The notes beneath the pieces were generated by a model. The model was not told the DNA's origin, did not search any database, and worked only from the letters and a program-made list of their open reading frames with translations. A stretch of DNA of 18,736 nucleotides. Origin: Bacteroidales bacterium UBA1680. GTDB lineage: Bacteria > Bacteroidota > Bacteroidia > Bacteroidales > UBA932. The stretch spans positions 1-18,736 of the forward strand of contig DCKG01000024.1 in the NCBI GenBank assembly GCA_002320605.1. Direction: 5' to 3'. Made by a program: the position numbers and the translations under genes. Shown in pieces: positions 1 to 5,401 of the stretch. Numbering within the stretch: position 1 is the stretch's first letter; every line of letters begins with the position of its first letter.

Positions 1-1
1 T

Positions 2-22
2 AAATTTTTAACGAATCATTGA
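2..22 (+). CDS. Possible C-terminal end of an upstream gene (partial)
   Basis: One frame is open from the window edge and stops with a TGA whose last base is the A of the next gene's ATG (TGATG arrangement). Only about six codons are visible, so identity cannot be judged. In Bacteroidota, small exported proteins like the next gene often follow an ECF sigma factor or an anti-sigma-like gene, which would fit a coupled upstream gene. With so little sequence the open frame could be chance. Confidence 0.2.
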   Translation, partial: KFLTNH

Positions 23-504
23 TGAAAAAGATTTTTTCAATAGCGCTTTCTTCCATGCTCCTTCTCGGGGCGTTCACCTGCCTGGCTCAGGGAAAGCCTG
101 ACAGAAAGGAATGGCAAGAAAAGATGAAGGCAGAGAAAGTTGCCTATCTTACGGATTATATGAACCTCACAAGTGCGGAAGCGCAGAAATTCTGGCCGGT
201 TTATAATCAGGCAGAATCGGAGAAAATGGAAGGCTTCAAGAACACGATGGGTGCCTGCAAGGCCTTGGAGACCGCCATTAATGAGAATAAGAGTGACAGT
301 GAGGTGCAAAAGGCCTTAGACAATTATCTTTCGGCTCAGCAGAAAGGCTGCGAGATTGACAAGAAATATTCCGAGAAATATAGAGAGATTCTTCCTGAAC
401 AGAAAGTTGCGAAACTTTATCTTGGCGAGGAGAAATTCCGGCGCGAGCAGATTCATCGCTGGCATCGGGATAGAGACAAGCCAAAAGGGAAGAATAACAA
501 GTAG
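22..504 (+). CDS. Small exported LTxxEA/FWPVY-type protein
   Basis: The 160-residue product has a basic N-terminus, a hydrophobic segment and a likely signal peptidase site after about residue 22 (CLAQ). The mature part is highly charged and predicted mostly helical. It carries the block LTSAEAQKFWPVY at residues 49-61 and ends in a basic tail. This LTxxEA...FWPVY arrangement is typical of periplasmic Bacteroidota proteins annotated as 'sensor of ECF-type sigma factor' and is loosely Spy/CpxP-like. No enzymatic motif is seen. The ATG at 22 is preferred over the TTG at 19, because it overlaps the upstream TGA and gives a normal MKKIF signal start. The stop codon lies directly against the stop of convergent trmN6. 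Periplasmic location is well supported; a sigma-factor or chaperone role is inferred only from resemblance. Confidence 0.75.
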   Translation: MKKIFSIALSSMLLLGAFTCLAQGKPDRKEWQEKMKAEKVAYLTDYMNLTSAEAQKFWPVYNQAESEKMEGFKNTMGACKALETAINENKSDSEVQKALDNYLSAQQKGCEIDKKYSEKYREILPEQKVAKLYLGEEKFRREQIHRWHRDRDKPKGKNNK

Positions 505-1257
505 TTAGAGGTAGTAATCTTTCGTCAGGGAGGCGTGCTCGAGGGTGCGCCTCCCTTTCTCGTCCAGGAGCACAAGTTCTTCTTCAACAGGCATCGTCCT
601 GCCTTTTCTGAAAGCGACGATTATCCTGGACGGAGGTTTGCGAGCGACAGATTTAATTCTTAATATCTCGTATTCCTCAAATCTAAGCATCCTGGCATAG
701 CGAAGGAGTCCTTTCTCCTGATCAGCCGGAAGTATGAGCCACAAAGACCCGTCCTCCGCCAAATGCGCTTTTGCATATTCAAGAATTTCCTTGTAAGAAA
801 GAACCCCTTCTGAATACGGAATATTCATTAGGGCTCCTCCTGTGTGCCTTGCCACATTCCTTTTAACATTCGGGGCTTCCAGAGAGTTGTCGTAATATGG
901 CGGATTCGAGACGATTAAGTCGAAGTTCATCTCTGGGAACGTCGCTTCGAAGGCTTTCAAAGACATATTCATTGAGCAAAGGTGGATCCTCCATGGAGAT
1001 CGCCTGAAATTCTCTGCTGCGTCTGCAGCTGCCCCCTCTTCAATGTCTATCCCTGTCATGCGGAAAGCCTCGCTAACTTGAGCGAGCCTCTGGGCCAGCA
1101 TTAAAGCAACCAGGCCGCAGCCTGTGCCAATGTCGAGGGCAGACGTATTATTCATGGAAACTTCAGTCGCTGAGCCCAGCAGCACTCCGTCGGTCCCGAC
1201 TTTCATCGCCGACCGATCATCACAGACATCGAATTTCTTGAAATGGAAAACGCCCAT
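505..1257 (-). CDS. trmN6: tRNA1(Val) (adenine(37)-N6)-methyltransferase
   Basis: The 250-residue Rossmann-fold SAM-dependent methyltransferase matches the TrmN6/YfiC family, which makes m6A at position 37 of tRNA-Val in the cytoplasm. The family N-terminus FHFKKFDVCDDRSAMKVGTD is at residues 4-23. The SAM-binding motif LDIGTGCGL is at 41-49, and the catalytic NPPY motif of N6-adenine methyltransferases is at 118-121. Length is close to E. coli YfiC (about 245). It starts 33 bp after the lolD stop on the same strand, so it is probably the second gene of a lolD-trmN6 operon using the lolD promoter. Its stop abuts the stop of the convergent gene, leaving no room for a private intrinsic terminator. 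The substrate is inferred from family membership; a related N6-adenine specificity cannot be excluded. Confidence 0.9.
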   Translation of the reverse strand: MGVFHFKKFDVCDDRSAMKVGTDGVLLGSATEVSMNNTSALDIGTGCGLVALMLAQRLAQVSEAFRMTGIDIEEGAAADAAENFRRSPWRIHLCSMNMSLKAFEATFPEMNFDLIVSNPPYYDNSLEAPNVKRNVARHTGGALMNIPYSEGVLSYKEILEYAKAHLAEDGSLWLILPADQEKGLLRYARMLRFEEYEILRIKSVARKPPSRIIVAFRKGRTMPVEEELVLLDEKGRRTLEHASLTKDYYL

Positions 1258-1290
1258 GGCTCAGAAGCTGTTCTGGTGACCGAATGCCAA

Positions 1291-1959
1291 TTACAGCGAA
1301 TCCACGAGCAATCCGTCCCTCATGTAGAGCGTTCTGTCGCACATTTGCGCCAGAGACGGATCATGGGTCACAATGACTATTGTCTGGCCGTACTTGTCCC
1401 TGAGGTCGAAGAAAAGCTGATGGATGTCAGCCTTCGTCTTCGTGTCCAGGTTGCCTGTCGGTTCGTCAGCGTAAAGAATCGCAGGACTATTTATGATGGC
1501 TCTTGCGATGGCGACCCTCTGCTGCTCCCCTCCGGAAAGCTCGGATGGCTTGTGATCCATCCTGTCTTTCAGGCCGATGTCTTCTAGCAGACGTGCCGCA
1601 TTCTCCCTGGCATCTTTGTCGGAGTGATGGGCGATGAAAGCCGGAATCATCACGTTCTCCATGGCCGTGAATTCTGGCAGAAGATGATGGAACTGGAACA
1701 CGAAACCAATCCGCCTGTTCCTGAATGCTGACAATTCCTTGCCTCCAAGATGCAGCACATCCGTTCCATCTATGTTCAGGCTGCCTGCGTCTGGCGTGGA
1801 CAACGTTCCAAGAATCTGAAGGAGAGTGGATTTCCCCGCCCCCGAGGCACCCATGATGGCCACAACCTCTGATTTCTCGGCACTGAAGTCAATGCCCTTC
1901 AGGACATTCAGCGCCCCGAAACTCTTCTGGATTCCTCTTGCTTCAATGATGCTTGCCAT
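1291..1959 (-). CDS. lolD: Lipoprotein-releasing ABC transporter ATPase LolD
   Basis: The 222-residue ABC ATPase has Walker A GASGAGKS (37-44), Q-loop Gln89, signature LSGGEQQR (141-148), Walker B ILYADEP (161-167) and the H-loop histidine at 199. The stretch FVFQFHHLLPEFTAMENV (87-103 region) is characteristic of LolD within the MacB/FtsE/LolD group. LolD powers the LolCE inner-membrane complex that releases lipoproteins for outer-membrane sorting. The lolC/E-type permease is not adjacent, which is common in Bacteroidota. It has a good promoter 23 bp upstream and leads the pair lolD-trmN6. A MacB-like export ATPase is the main alternative, made less likely by the LolD-type Q-loop region. Confidence 0.88.
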   Translation of the reverse strand: MASIIEARGIQKSFGALNVLKGIDFSAEKSEVVAIMGASGAGKSTLLQILGTLSTPDAGSLNIDGTDVLHLGGKELSAFRNRRIGFVFQFHHLLPEFTAMENVMIPAFIAHHSDKDARENAARLLEDIGLKDRMDHKPSELSGGEQQRVAIARAIINSPAILYADEPTGNLDTKTKADIHQLFFDLRDKYGQTIVIVTHDPSLAQMCDRTLYMRDGLLVDSL

Positions 1960-1981
1960 TGCCGTTTTCGAATATGTTGTT

Positions 1982-2012
1982 CAAAGATAACGTTTAAACT
2001 CTATAACTCAAA
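1982..2012 (-). promoter_or_regulatory. Promoter of lolD-trmN6
   Basis: On the minus strand a TTTG (-33 box, 2009-2012) is followed after exactly 19 bp by TATCTTTG (-7 box, 1982-1989). This matches the Bacteroidetes primary-sigma consensus TTTG-N19-TAnnTTTG without mismatch. The predicted transcript starts near 1975, giving a leader of roughly 15 nt before the lolD ATG. Confidence 0.75.
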
Positions 2013-2062
2013 GAGAGGAACGCAGCTTCAATGAAATCTCAAAGGAAAAATCGAAATATATT

Positions 2063-2093
2063 TTTGTTATTGAAAATAAAATTATTAATTTTG
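2063..2093 (+). promoter_or_regulatory. Promoter of tRNA-Pro
   Basis: TTTG (2063-2066), 19 bp, then TAATTTTG (2086-2093) is a full match to the Bacteroidetes promoter consensus. The surroundings are very A/T-rich. Initiation is expected near 2100, so about 70 nt of leader precede the mature tRNA. It is divergent from the lolD promoter, with about 50 bp between the two -33 boxes. Confidence 0.7.
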
Positions 2094-2172
2094 CAGTCCA
2101 ATCCAACGGGAACGAATACTTTTAGATTCGTTGTCAGGAAAGGCCTGAGGGGTTAACCCGAAGGAACGTTAT

Positions 2173-2246
2173 CGGGGTGTGGCGCAGTTGGCTAGCGCAT
2201 CTGGTTTGGGACCAGAGGGTCCAGTGTTCGAGTCACTGTACCCCGA
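2173..2246 (+). tRNA. tRNA-Pro (anticodon TGG)
   Basis: A 74-nt cloverleaf is visible: acceptor CGGGGTG pairing with TACCCCG (one G-U), D stem GCGC/GCGC, anticodon stem TCTGG/CCAGA around loop TTTGGGA (anticodon TGG, reading CCN proline codons), and T stem CAGTG/CACTG with loop TTCGAGT. The discriminator base is A. CCA is not encoded, so it must be added after transcription. A promoter and a terminator bracket it, so it is a single-gene unit. Confidence 0.95.
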
Positions 2247-2254
2247 CTTTATAA

Positions 2255-2284
2255 AGCAGTGCTGAAAAACAGCGCTGCTTTTTT
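2255..2284 (+). terminator. Intrinsic terminator of tRNA-Pro
   Basis: A 10-bp stem (AGCAGTGCTG with CAGCGCTGCT, one G-U pair) closes an A5 loop and runs into a T tract at 2279-2284. It lies 8 nt after the tRNA 3' end. Confidence 0.85.
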
Positions 2285-2465
2285 CGTTCATCATTCATCG
2301 GCACGGCATAATTCGGGTCAGGTCGCAGTCTTTTCGCTTGCCTGCAGGCTCATCCATGCCGAACAGCCGGTCTCCAGAGGGTGAGCAAAACATCTTCGTA
2401 AGCGATTGATTATCAACAGGGGTGCTGCTCACCCATATAAAAAGTAAGCGTCTCCGGGAATACGC

Positions 2466-2497
2466 ATTGACGCTCACGAAATCTACCGCTACCTTTG
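2466..2497 (+). promoter_or_regulatory. Promoter upstream of candidate small RNA
   Basis: ATTG (2466-2469), 20 bp, then TACCTTTG (2490-2497). The -7 box is a perfect TAnnTTTG and the -33 box keeps the TTG core. An inverted repeat AGCGTC...GACGCT overlaps the -33 region. A second inverted repeat, GGGTGAGCA (2379-2387) with TGCTCACCC (2426-2434), lies just upstream. No coding sequence follows on this strand, so the likely product is an RNA. Confidence 0.55.
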
Positions 2498-2502
2498 CGT
2501 TT

Positions 2503-2596
2503 TCAAAAGCAGGATTGATTAAGACCGTACGGATGGCGTTTAGCAAACTATTGGGTATAAAATAGTTAGCTAGCTGTCATCGTACGGTCACTTTTT
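2503..2596 (+). ncRNA. Candidate structured small RNA (about 94 nt)
   Basis: After the consensus promoter comes an element with nested pairing. The outer stem GACCGTACG (2523-2531) pairs with CGTACGGTC (2581-2589) and is extended by ATG (2533-2535) with CAT (2578-2580) across a one-base bulge. Inside, GCAAACTATT (2543-2552) pairs with AATAGTTAGC (2561-2570), 9 of 10 bases, around an 8-nt loop. A T5 tract (2592-2596) follows the outer stem as in an intrinsic terminator. The start is estimated from the -7 box. I do not recognise the family. It could instead be a structural remnant of a mobile element. Confidence 0.4.
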
Positions 2597-2674
2597 CGTC
2601 ATGACGACCGTGCGCACGCCCTTCGTAACTAGTTGATTATGAATGGGCATTTCTACGATGCTCGTACGGTTCCC

Positions 2675-2824
2675 CGTCATCCTGAACGACCACCCCCGTC
2701 ATCCTGAACGACACACCCCCGTCATCCTGAACGACACACCCACGTCATCATGAACGACACACCCACGTCATCATGGACGACACACCCCGTCATCCTGAAC
2801 GACACACCCCGTCATCCATAGACG
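2675..2824. repeat. Tandem array, 6.5 copies of a 22-23 bp unit
   Basis: Units begin at 2675, 2697, 2720, 2743, 2766 and 2788, with a degenerate half copy at 2810. The unit is CGTCATCCTGAACGAC followed by ACACCC and one variable C or A. Variants include CATCATGAAC and CATCATGGAC. The same CGTCATCCTGAA core recurs in the REP-like cluster about 1 kb downstream. Unit length is not a multiple of three throughout and copies run head to tail without spacers, so it is neither coding nor a CRISPR array. Confidence 0.9.
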
Positions 2825-2840
2825 ATTCTGTTACTACGTT

Positions 2841-2984
2841 TGCAATTGGCGGGCAGGCATGTTCGCATCAGAAGGCACTGCACAACATAATGGCATGCCC
2901 AGCCCCCTTCCTAGAAGCACCCCTGGGCTCGCATAACCTCATTATGTGCCACTGCAATGAATAGTGCCGTGCCCGCTAATTGCA
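2841..2984. repeat. 144-bp imperfect palindrome
   Basis: The ends TGCAATTGGCGGGCA (2841-2855) and TGCCCGCTAATTGCA (2970-2984) are inverted repeats with one mismatch. Nested inside are GGCACT (2874-2879) with AGTGCC (2963-2968), CATAATG (2886-2892) with CATTATG (2940-2946), GCCCAG (2897-2902) with CTGGGC (2923-2928) and a central CTTC-CTA-GAAG (2907-2917). Outer and inner arms share one centre near 2912.5. It could be a MITE-like non-autonomous element, a cruciform, or a long structured RNA. No flanking target-site duplication was recognised. Confidence 0.7.
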
Positions 2985-3185
2985 CAGACAAATCCTTCCA
3001 TCTTATAATTGTATGTTTGCCCTCAAGGGCTCATAGATATTTATTCGCCGAAACTATTTTAAACAACTATTAATATCTTTTCTTTCAATTTGGCACGGAA
3101 ATGGTATAATGATAAAGCGACATAAATATTTTTACTCATAAACCAAAAACTGACTCAATAGTTATTTCATAAGTATTGAATAAAT
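2985..3185. other. A/T-rich non-coding stretch
   Basis: No credible reading frame on either strand. A + strand TATGTTTG (3012-3019) matches the -7 consensus, but I find no TTTG/TTG at the proper distance upstream, so a promoter is not claimed. It leads into the terminator at 3186-3221. Confidence 0.5.
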
Positions 3186-3221
3186 AAAAAGAGGCCGATT
3201 GCGAAATCCGCCTCTTTTTTT
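3186..3221. terminator. Bidirectional intrinsic terminator
   Basis: GAGGCCGATT and AATCCGCCTC form a 10-bp stem (one mismatch) around GCGA, flanked by an A5 run on the left and a T7 run on the right, so it can end transcripts from either direction. No protein gene lies within several hundred bases on either side. It therefore either terminates an unrecognised RNA or is a remnant of a lost gene. Confidence 0.8.
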
Positions 3222-3461
3222 CATTTAGTGAGATCATCCTATCTTTCCCGCTTGTAATCCTTGCATCAACTCTTACTCAGTACATCCCTCAATCCTCCCG
3301 ACCAAAATCCACAAGGACTCCGCCATCCATTTCCTTCCACGTTCCTCATTTCTCAATTCTCATGATTCATAGCATTGTACCCTGCAGGATAGAATCCGCA
3401 TGCAGCGCCCCCGGTCCCCATCTCTAAATTCCCATGATCGATAGACTAACAAACATCAAAG
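3222..3461. other. Non-coding stretch, possible transcribed region on minus strand
   Basis: Frames on both strands are broken; the longest minus-strand ATG frames are about 20-27 codons with no recognisable motif. If the minus-strand promoter at 3462-3491 is real, this stretch would be transcribed and end at the 3186-3221 terminator. I see no conserved RNA family. Confidence 0.35.
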
Positions 3462-3491
3462 CAAAAATAGTCGGCAATGCTGAAATGCAAC
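3462..3491 (-). promoter_or_regulatory. Possible minus-strand promoter
   Basis: On the minus strand TATTTTTG (3462-3469) matches TAnnTTTG. A TTG core (within 3488-3491) lies 18 bp upstream, slightly short of the 19-20 bp spacing of the other promoters here. It overlaps the left arm of the 49-bp hairpin at 3473-3521. The only downstream feature is the terminator at 3186-3221. Confidence 0.3.
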
Positions 3492-3521
3492 AGAACGCAT
3501 AGGATGCATTTGACCATTGCC
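3473..3521. repeat. 49-bp perfect-arm hairpin
   Basis: GGCAATG (3473-3479) pairs with CATTGCC (3515-3521), and AAATGCA (3483-3489) pairs with TGCATTT (3505-3511). The arms are separated by symmetrical 3-nt internal loops, with a 15-nt apical loop. All four arms share one centre. It has no T tract, so it is not an intrinsic terminator; a protein-binding site or cruciform is possible. Confidence 0.7.
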
Positions 3522-3696
3522 AACCCTAATTTTAGATAGGGGGACGGGAACAGGTACATGAATAAGATGTTGTTACTTCATTGAGTGGTGTTGCCGACAA
3601 TTTTACTGGTAGTCGTCGTGGCGAGGAAAGTGAAGTGGCGCTTCGGCTTCCCGAAGCCGCTTGTCGAGGCGGAAGTCGGCTTTCTGGACACGTCAT

Positions 3697-3820
3697 CCTG
3701 AAAACGATTCACCACGTCATCCTGAACTTGATTCAGGATCTTGCGGTCGCAAACCTAGATTCCGGATCGAGTCCGGAATGACGGGAATAAACGAGCCTGG
3801 ATTCCGGATCAAGTCCGGAT
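3697..3820. repeat. REP-like palindrome cluster
   Basis: Several short palindromes follow each other: CCTGAACTTGATTCAGG (3721-3737), TTGCGGTCGCAA (3741-3752), ATTCCGGA with TCCGGAAT around TCGAG (3759-3779), and a second ATTCCGGATCAAGTCCGGAT (3801-3820). Two further CGTCATCCTGAA cores precede them near 3700 and 3716. The motif GTCATCCTGAA/ATTCCGGA...TCCGGAATGACG is a common dispersed intergenic palindrome type in bacteria. An open frame across it (3581-3781) only translates the repeats. Confidence 0.75.
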
Positions 3821-3837
3821 GACGGGTGGGTTGTGCC

Positions 3838-4085
3838 TCGGTTCGGGCTTGGGGTCGGGGTTCTGGCTTGGGTCGGGGTTCGGGCTCGGGTTCGGGGTTC
3901 GGGCTTGGGGTCGGGGTTCGGGCTTGGGTCGGGGTTCGGGCTTGGGGTCGGGGTTCGGGTTCGGGTTGGGGTTCGGGCTCGGGGTCGGGGTTCGGGCTCG
4001 GGTCGGGATTCGGGTTCGGGTTGGGGTTCGGGCTTGGGGTCGGGATTCGAGCTTGGGGTCGGGATTCGAGCTTGGAGCTTCGGGT
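3838..4085. repeat. G-rich minisatellite, about 13 units of 18-19 bp
   Basis: Degenerate units of the form GGGTTCGGGCTTGGGGTCG repeat head to tail, with GGG or GGGG about every 6 nt on the + strand, giving many possible G-quadruplexes. Unit length alternates between 18 and 19 bp, so no reading frame is kept; the Gly-Ser-Leu-Phe-rich open frames on + are artefacts. It ends a few bases from the NamZ stop codon. Transcripts entering from the ATP synthase operon would be C-rich, G-poor and unstructured here, which resembles a Rho utilisation site. Confidence 0.9.
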
Positions 4086-4090
4086 GTCGG

Positions 4091-5401
4091 CTATTCTGAA
4101 TATAGAAGATAGGGTTTGCGCCTGGCCTTGAAAGCTGCTACGTCCACCGCCGAACGCGCATTGATTTTTGCAGAGAGTTCAACTGGAGTCAATTCGGAAT
4201 ATTCAGGATTCTCAATCATTTCTCTGATGTAGCCAACGCCTACGCGCAGCTCGAAGCTATTGTGCGAGAGGAAGAAAGAATCCCATATATTCATTTTCCT
4301 GTACGCATCGATGACATATTCATAATTCACTTCTTCGTCCCAAATTTCAGCCAGAGGCTTTCCTCGAAGGTCAACGCCATGGCAGAGCTGATCCTGATAG
4401 CGCGGAGTCTTCGCGCCAGGTATGCTGCGAGGCGTGAACGTGAACCGACAGTCTTTCATGTCAGGATGGCCATATATTTCGAATGGAGACTGGGTTCCTC
4501 GGCCGGCAGTCGCAACGGTGCCTTCGAAGCAGCAGGTTGACGAATAGAGATAGATGGATTTCATGTCCTTGAGGTTCGGGCTTGGGGGAAGAATCAGGCT
4601 AGGCCTAGTTTGATGAGTATAATTAAGGCATGGAATAACTCCCAGATCGCATCGGGCGCCTCCAGGAAGCCATCCCTCGCCGTTGATCATCCGCGCCAGC
4701 TCGCCCAGTGTCATGCCATGAACGGTCGGGATTGGCAGCCAGCCAATGCCGGATTTGTATTTCGCCGTATCCAGGATAGGTCCGGCAACATAGAAGCCAT
4801 TAGGATTCGGGCGGTCGAGGACGAGCATCTTCTTGCCATATTTCGCACAAGCATCCATAAGGTGGTGCATAGTGATGTAATATGTGTAATATCTTAGTCC
4901 TACATCCTGAATGTCAACCACCAACACGTCAAACTTTCCCATATTTTCCTCGCTAGGAATATGCGAGCCCTTTTCATAGAGCGACAAAATAGGCACGCCT
5001 GTCTTTTCGTCAACGCTGCTGGAAACCAGTTCACCTGCATCTGCATTCCCTCTGAAGCCATGCTCCGGAGAGAAAATGGCTCTCACATCGATCCCTTGGG
5101 CAATCAGAGCATCAAGAATGTGAAGGCCATATTCGACTTTGCAGCCTTCCTTGCTCGGACGAAGGAAAGGGATGGAGCTGTTCTCATCGGTGACCCCGTG
5201 CTGAGCGACATCGTCGGCCAGTGCCGAACCTGTCACCTTGTCGCCTACTATGCCGCTCTGGTTACTGAACAAAGCAATTCGGCGGCCTTCAAGCAGAGGC
5301 AGATAAACATCGGGACGTTCGTCTCCTAGAACAATTTTGTTCTGGCAGCATGCTGCCAAACCGGACAGTAGGAGAACTGCAGAAATGAGGTATTTTTTCA
5401 T
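4091..5401 (-). CDS. namZ: NamZ/DUF1343 family lipoprotein, putative exo-beta-N-acetylmuramidase (GH171)
   Basis: The 436-residue protein starts with a signal sequence and lipobox-like LAAC (Cys18), suggesting a periplasm- or outer-membrane-anchored lipoprotein. DUF1343 hallmarks are RIALFSNQSGIV (41-52), IFSPEHGFRG (109-118), VVDIQDVGLRYYTY (161-174) and VLDRPNPN (194-201). B. subtilis NamZ, founder of the family, removes terminal MurNAc from peptidoglycan fragments, a step useful in cell-wall recycling. A stretch at about 58-90 looks like an insertion between the two N-terminal motifs compared with my memory of the family. The ATG overlaps the atpG stop (ATGA), so it is very likely cotranscribed and translationally coupled with the ATP synthase operon. 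No intrinsic terminator follows. Family assignment is secure; exact substrate is inferred. Confidence 0.85.
   Translation of the reverse strand: MKKYLISAVLLLSGLAACCQNKIVLGDERPDVYLPLLEGRRIALFSNQSGIVGDKVTGSALADDVAQHGVTDENSSIPFLRPSKEGCKVEYGLHILDALIAQGIDVRAIFSPEHGFRGNADAGELVSSSVDEKTGVPILSLYEKGSHIPSEENMGKFDVLVVDIQDVGLRYYTYYITMHHLMDACAKYGKKMLVLDRPNPNGFYVAGPILDTAKYKSGIGWLPIPTVHGMTLGELARMINGEGWLPGGARCDLGVIPCLNYTHQTRPSLILPPSPNLKDMKSIYLYSSTCCFEGTVATAGRGTQSPFEIYGHPDMKDCRFTFTPRSIPGAKTPRYQDQLCHGVDLRGKPLAEIWDEEVNYEYVIDAYRKMNIWDSFFLSHNSFELRVGVGYIREMIENPEYSELTPVELSAKINARSAVDVAAFKARRKPYLLYSE

Larger units (their letters stand above)
2394..2640. repeat. Pair of 20-bp direct repeats flanking a promoter-hairpin cassette
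   Basis: CTTCGTAA-N4-TTGATTAT occurs at 2394-2413 and again at 2621-2640 in the same orientation, with identical 8-bp halves and identical spacing; only the 4 central bases differ. In the left copy the second half forms the palindrome TTGATTATCAA (2406-2416). The repeats enclose the candidate small RNA described separately. They could be recombination core sites or footprints of a small inserted element; no recombinase gene is nearby. Confidence 0.6.

Noticed and set aside
2295..2546. 83-codon minus-strand frame
   Set aside because: It overlaps the promoter and hairpins of the candidate small RNA, has no upstream minus-strand promoter that I can find and no conserved motif. A decayed gene cannot be fully excluded.
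2675..2824. CRISPR array
   Set aside because: Repeats are head to tail with no unique spacers, and no cas gene is in the window.
2773..2964. 63-codon + strand frame
   Set aside because: It is made from the end of the tandem array and the large palindrome, with no family resemblance.
3001..3019. + strand promoter from TATGTTTG at 3012-3019
   Set aside because: The -7 box is perfect but no TTTG or TTG lies at 18-21 bp upstream, and no gene follows.
3581..3781. 66-codon + strand frame ending in ILNLIQDLAVANLDSGSSPE
   Set aside because: The second half is a translation of the REP-like palindromes, a well-known false-gene signature; the first half has no recognisable motif.
2173..4090. Integrated genomic island at tRNA-Pro
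   Set aside because: No integrase, and no duplicate of the tRNA 3' end was found downstream; the region looks like accumulated repeats rather than an island.
3819..4131. Three overlapping Gly/Ser/Leu/Phe-rich open frames on the + strand
   Set aside because: They are translations of the 18-19 bp G-rich repeat in all three frames; unit length does not keep frame and no start signal or codon bias supports a gene.
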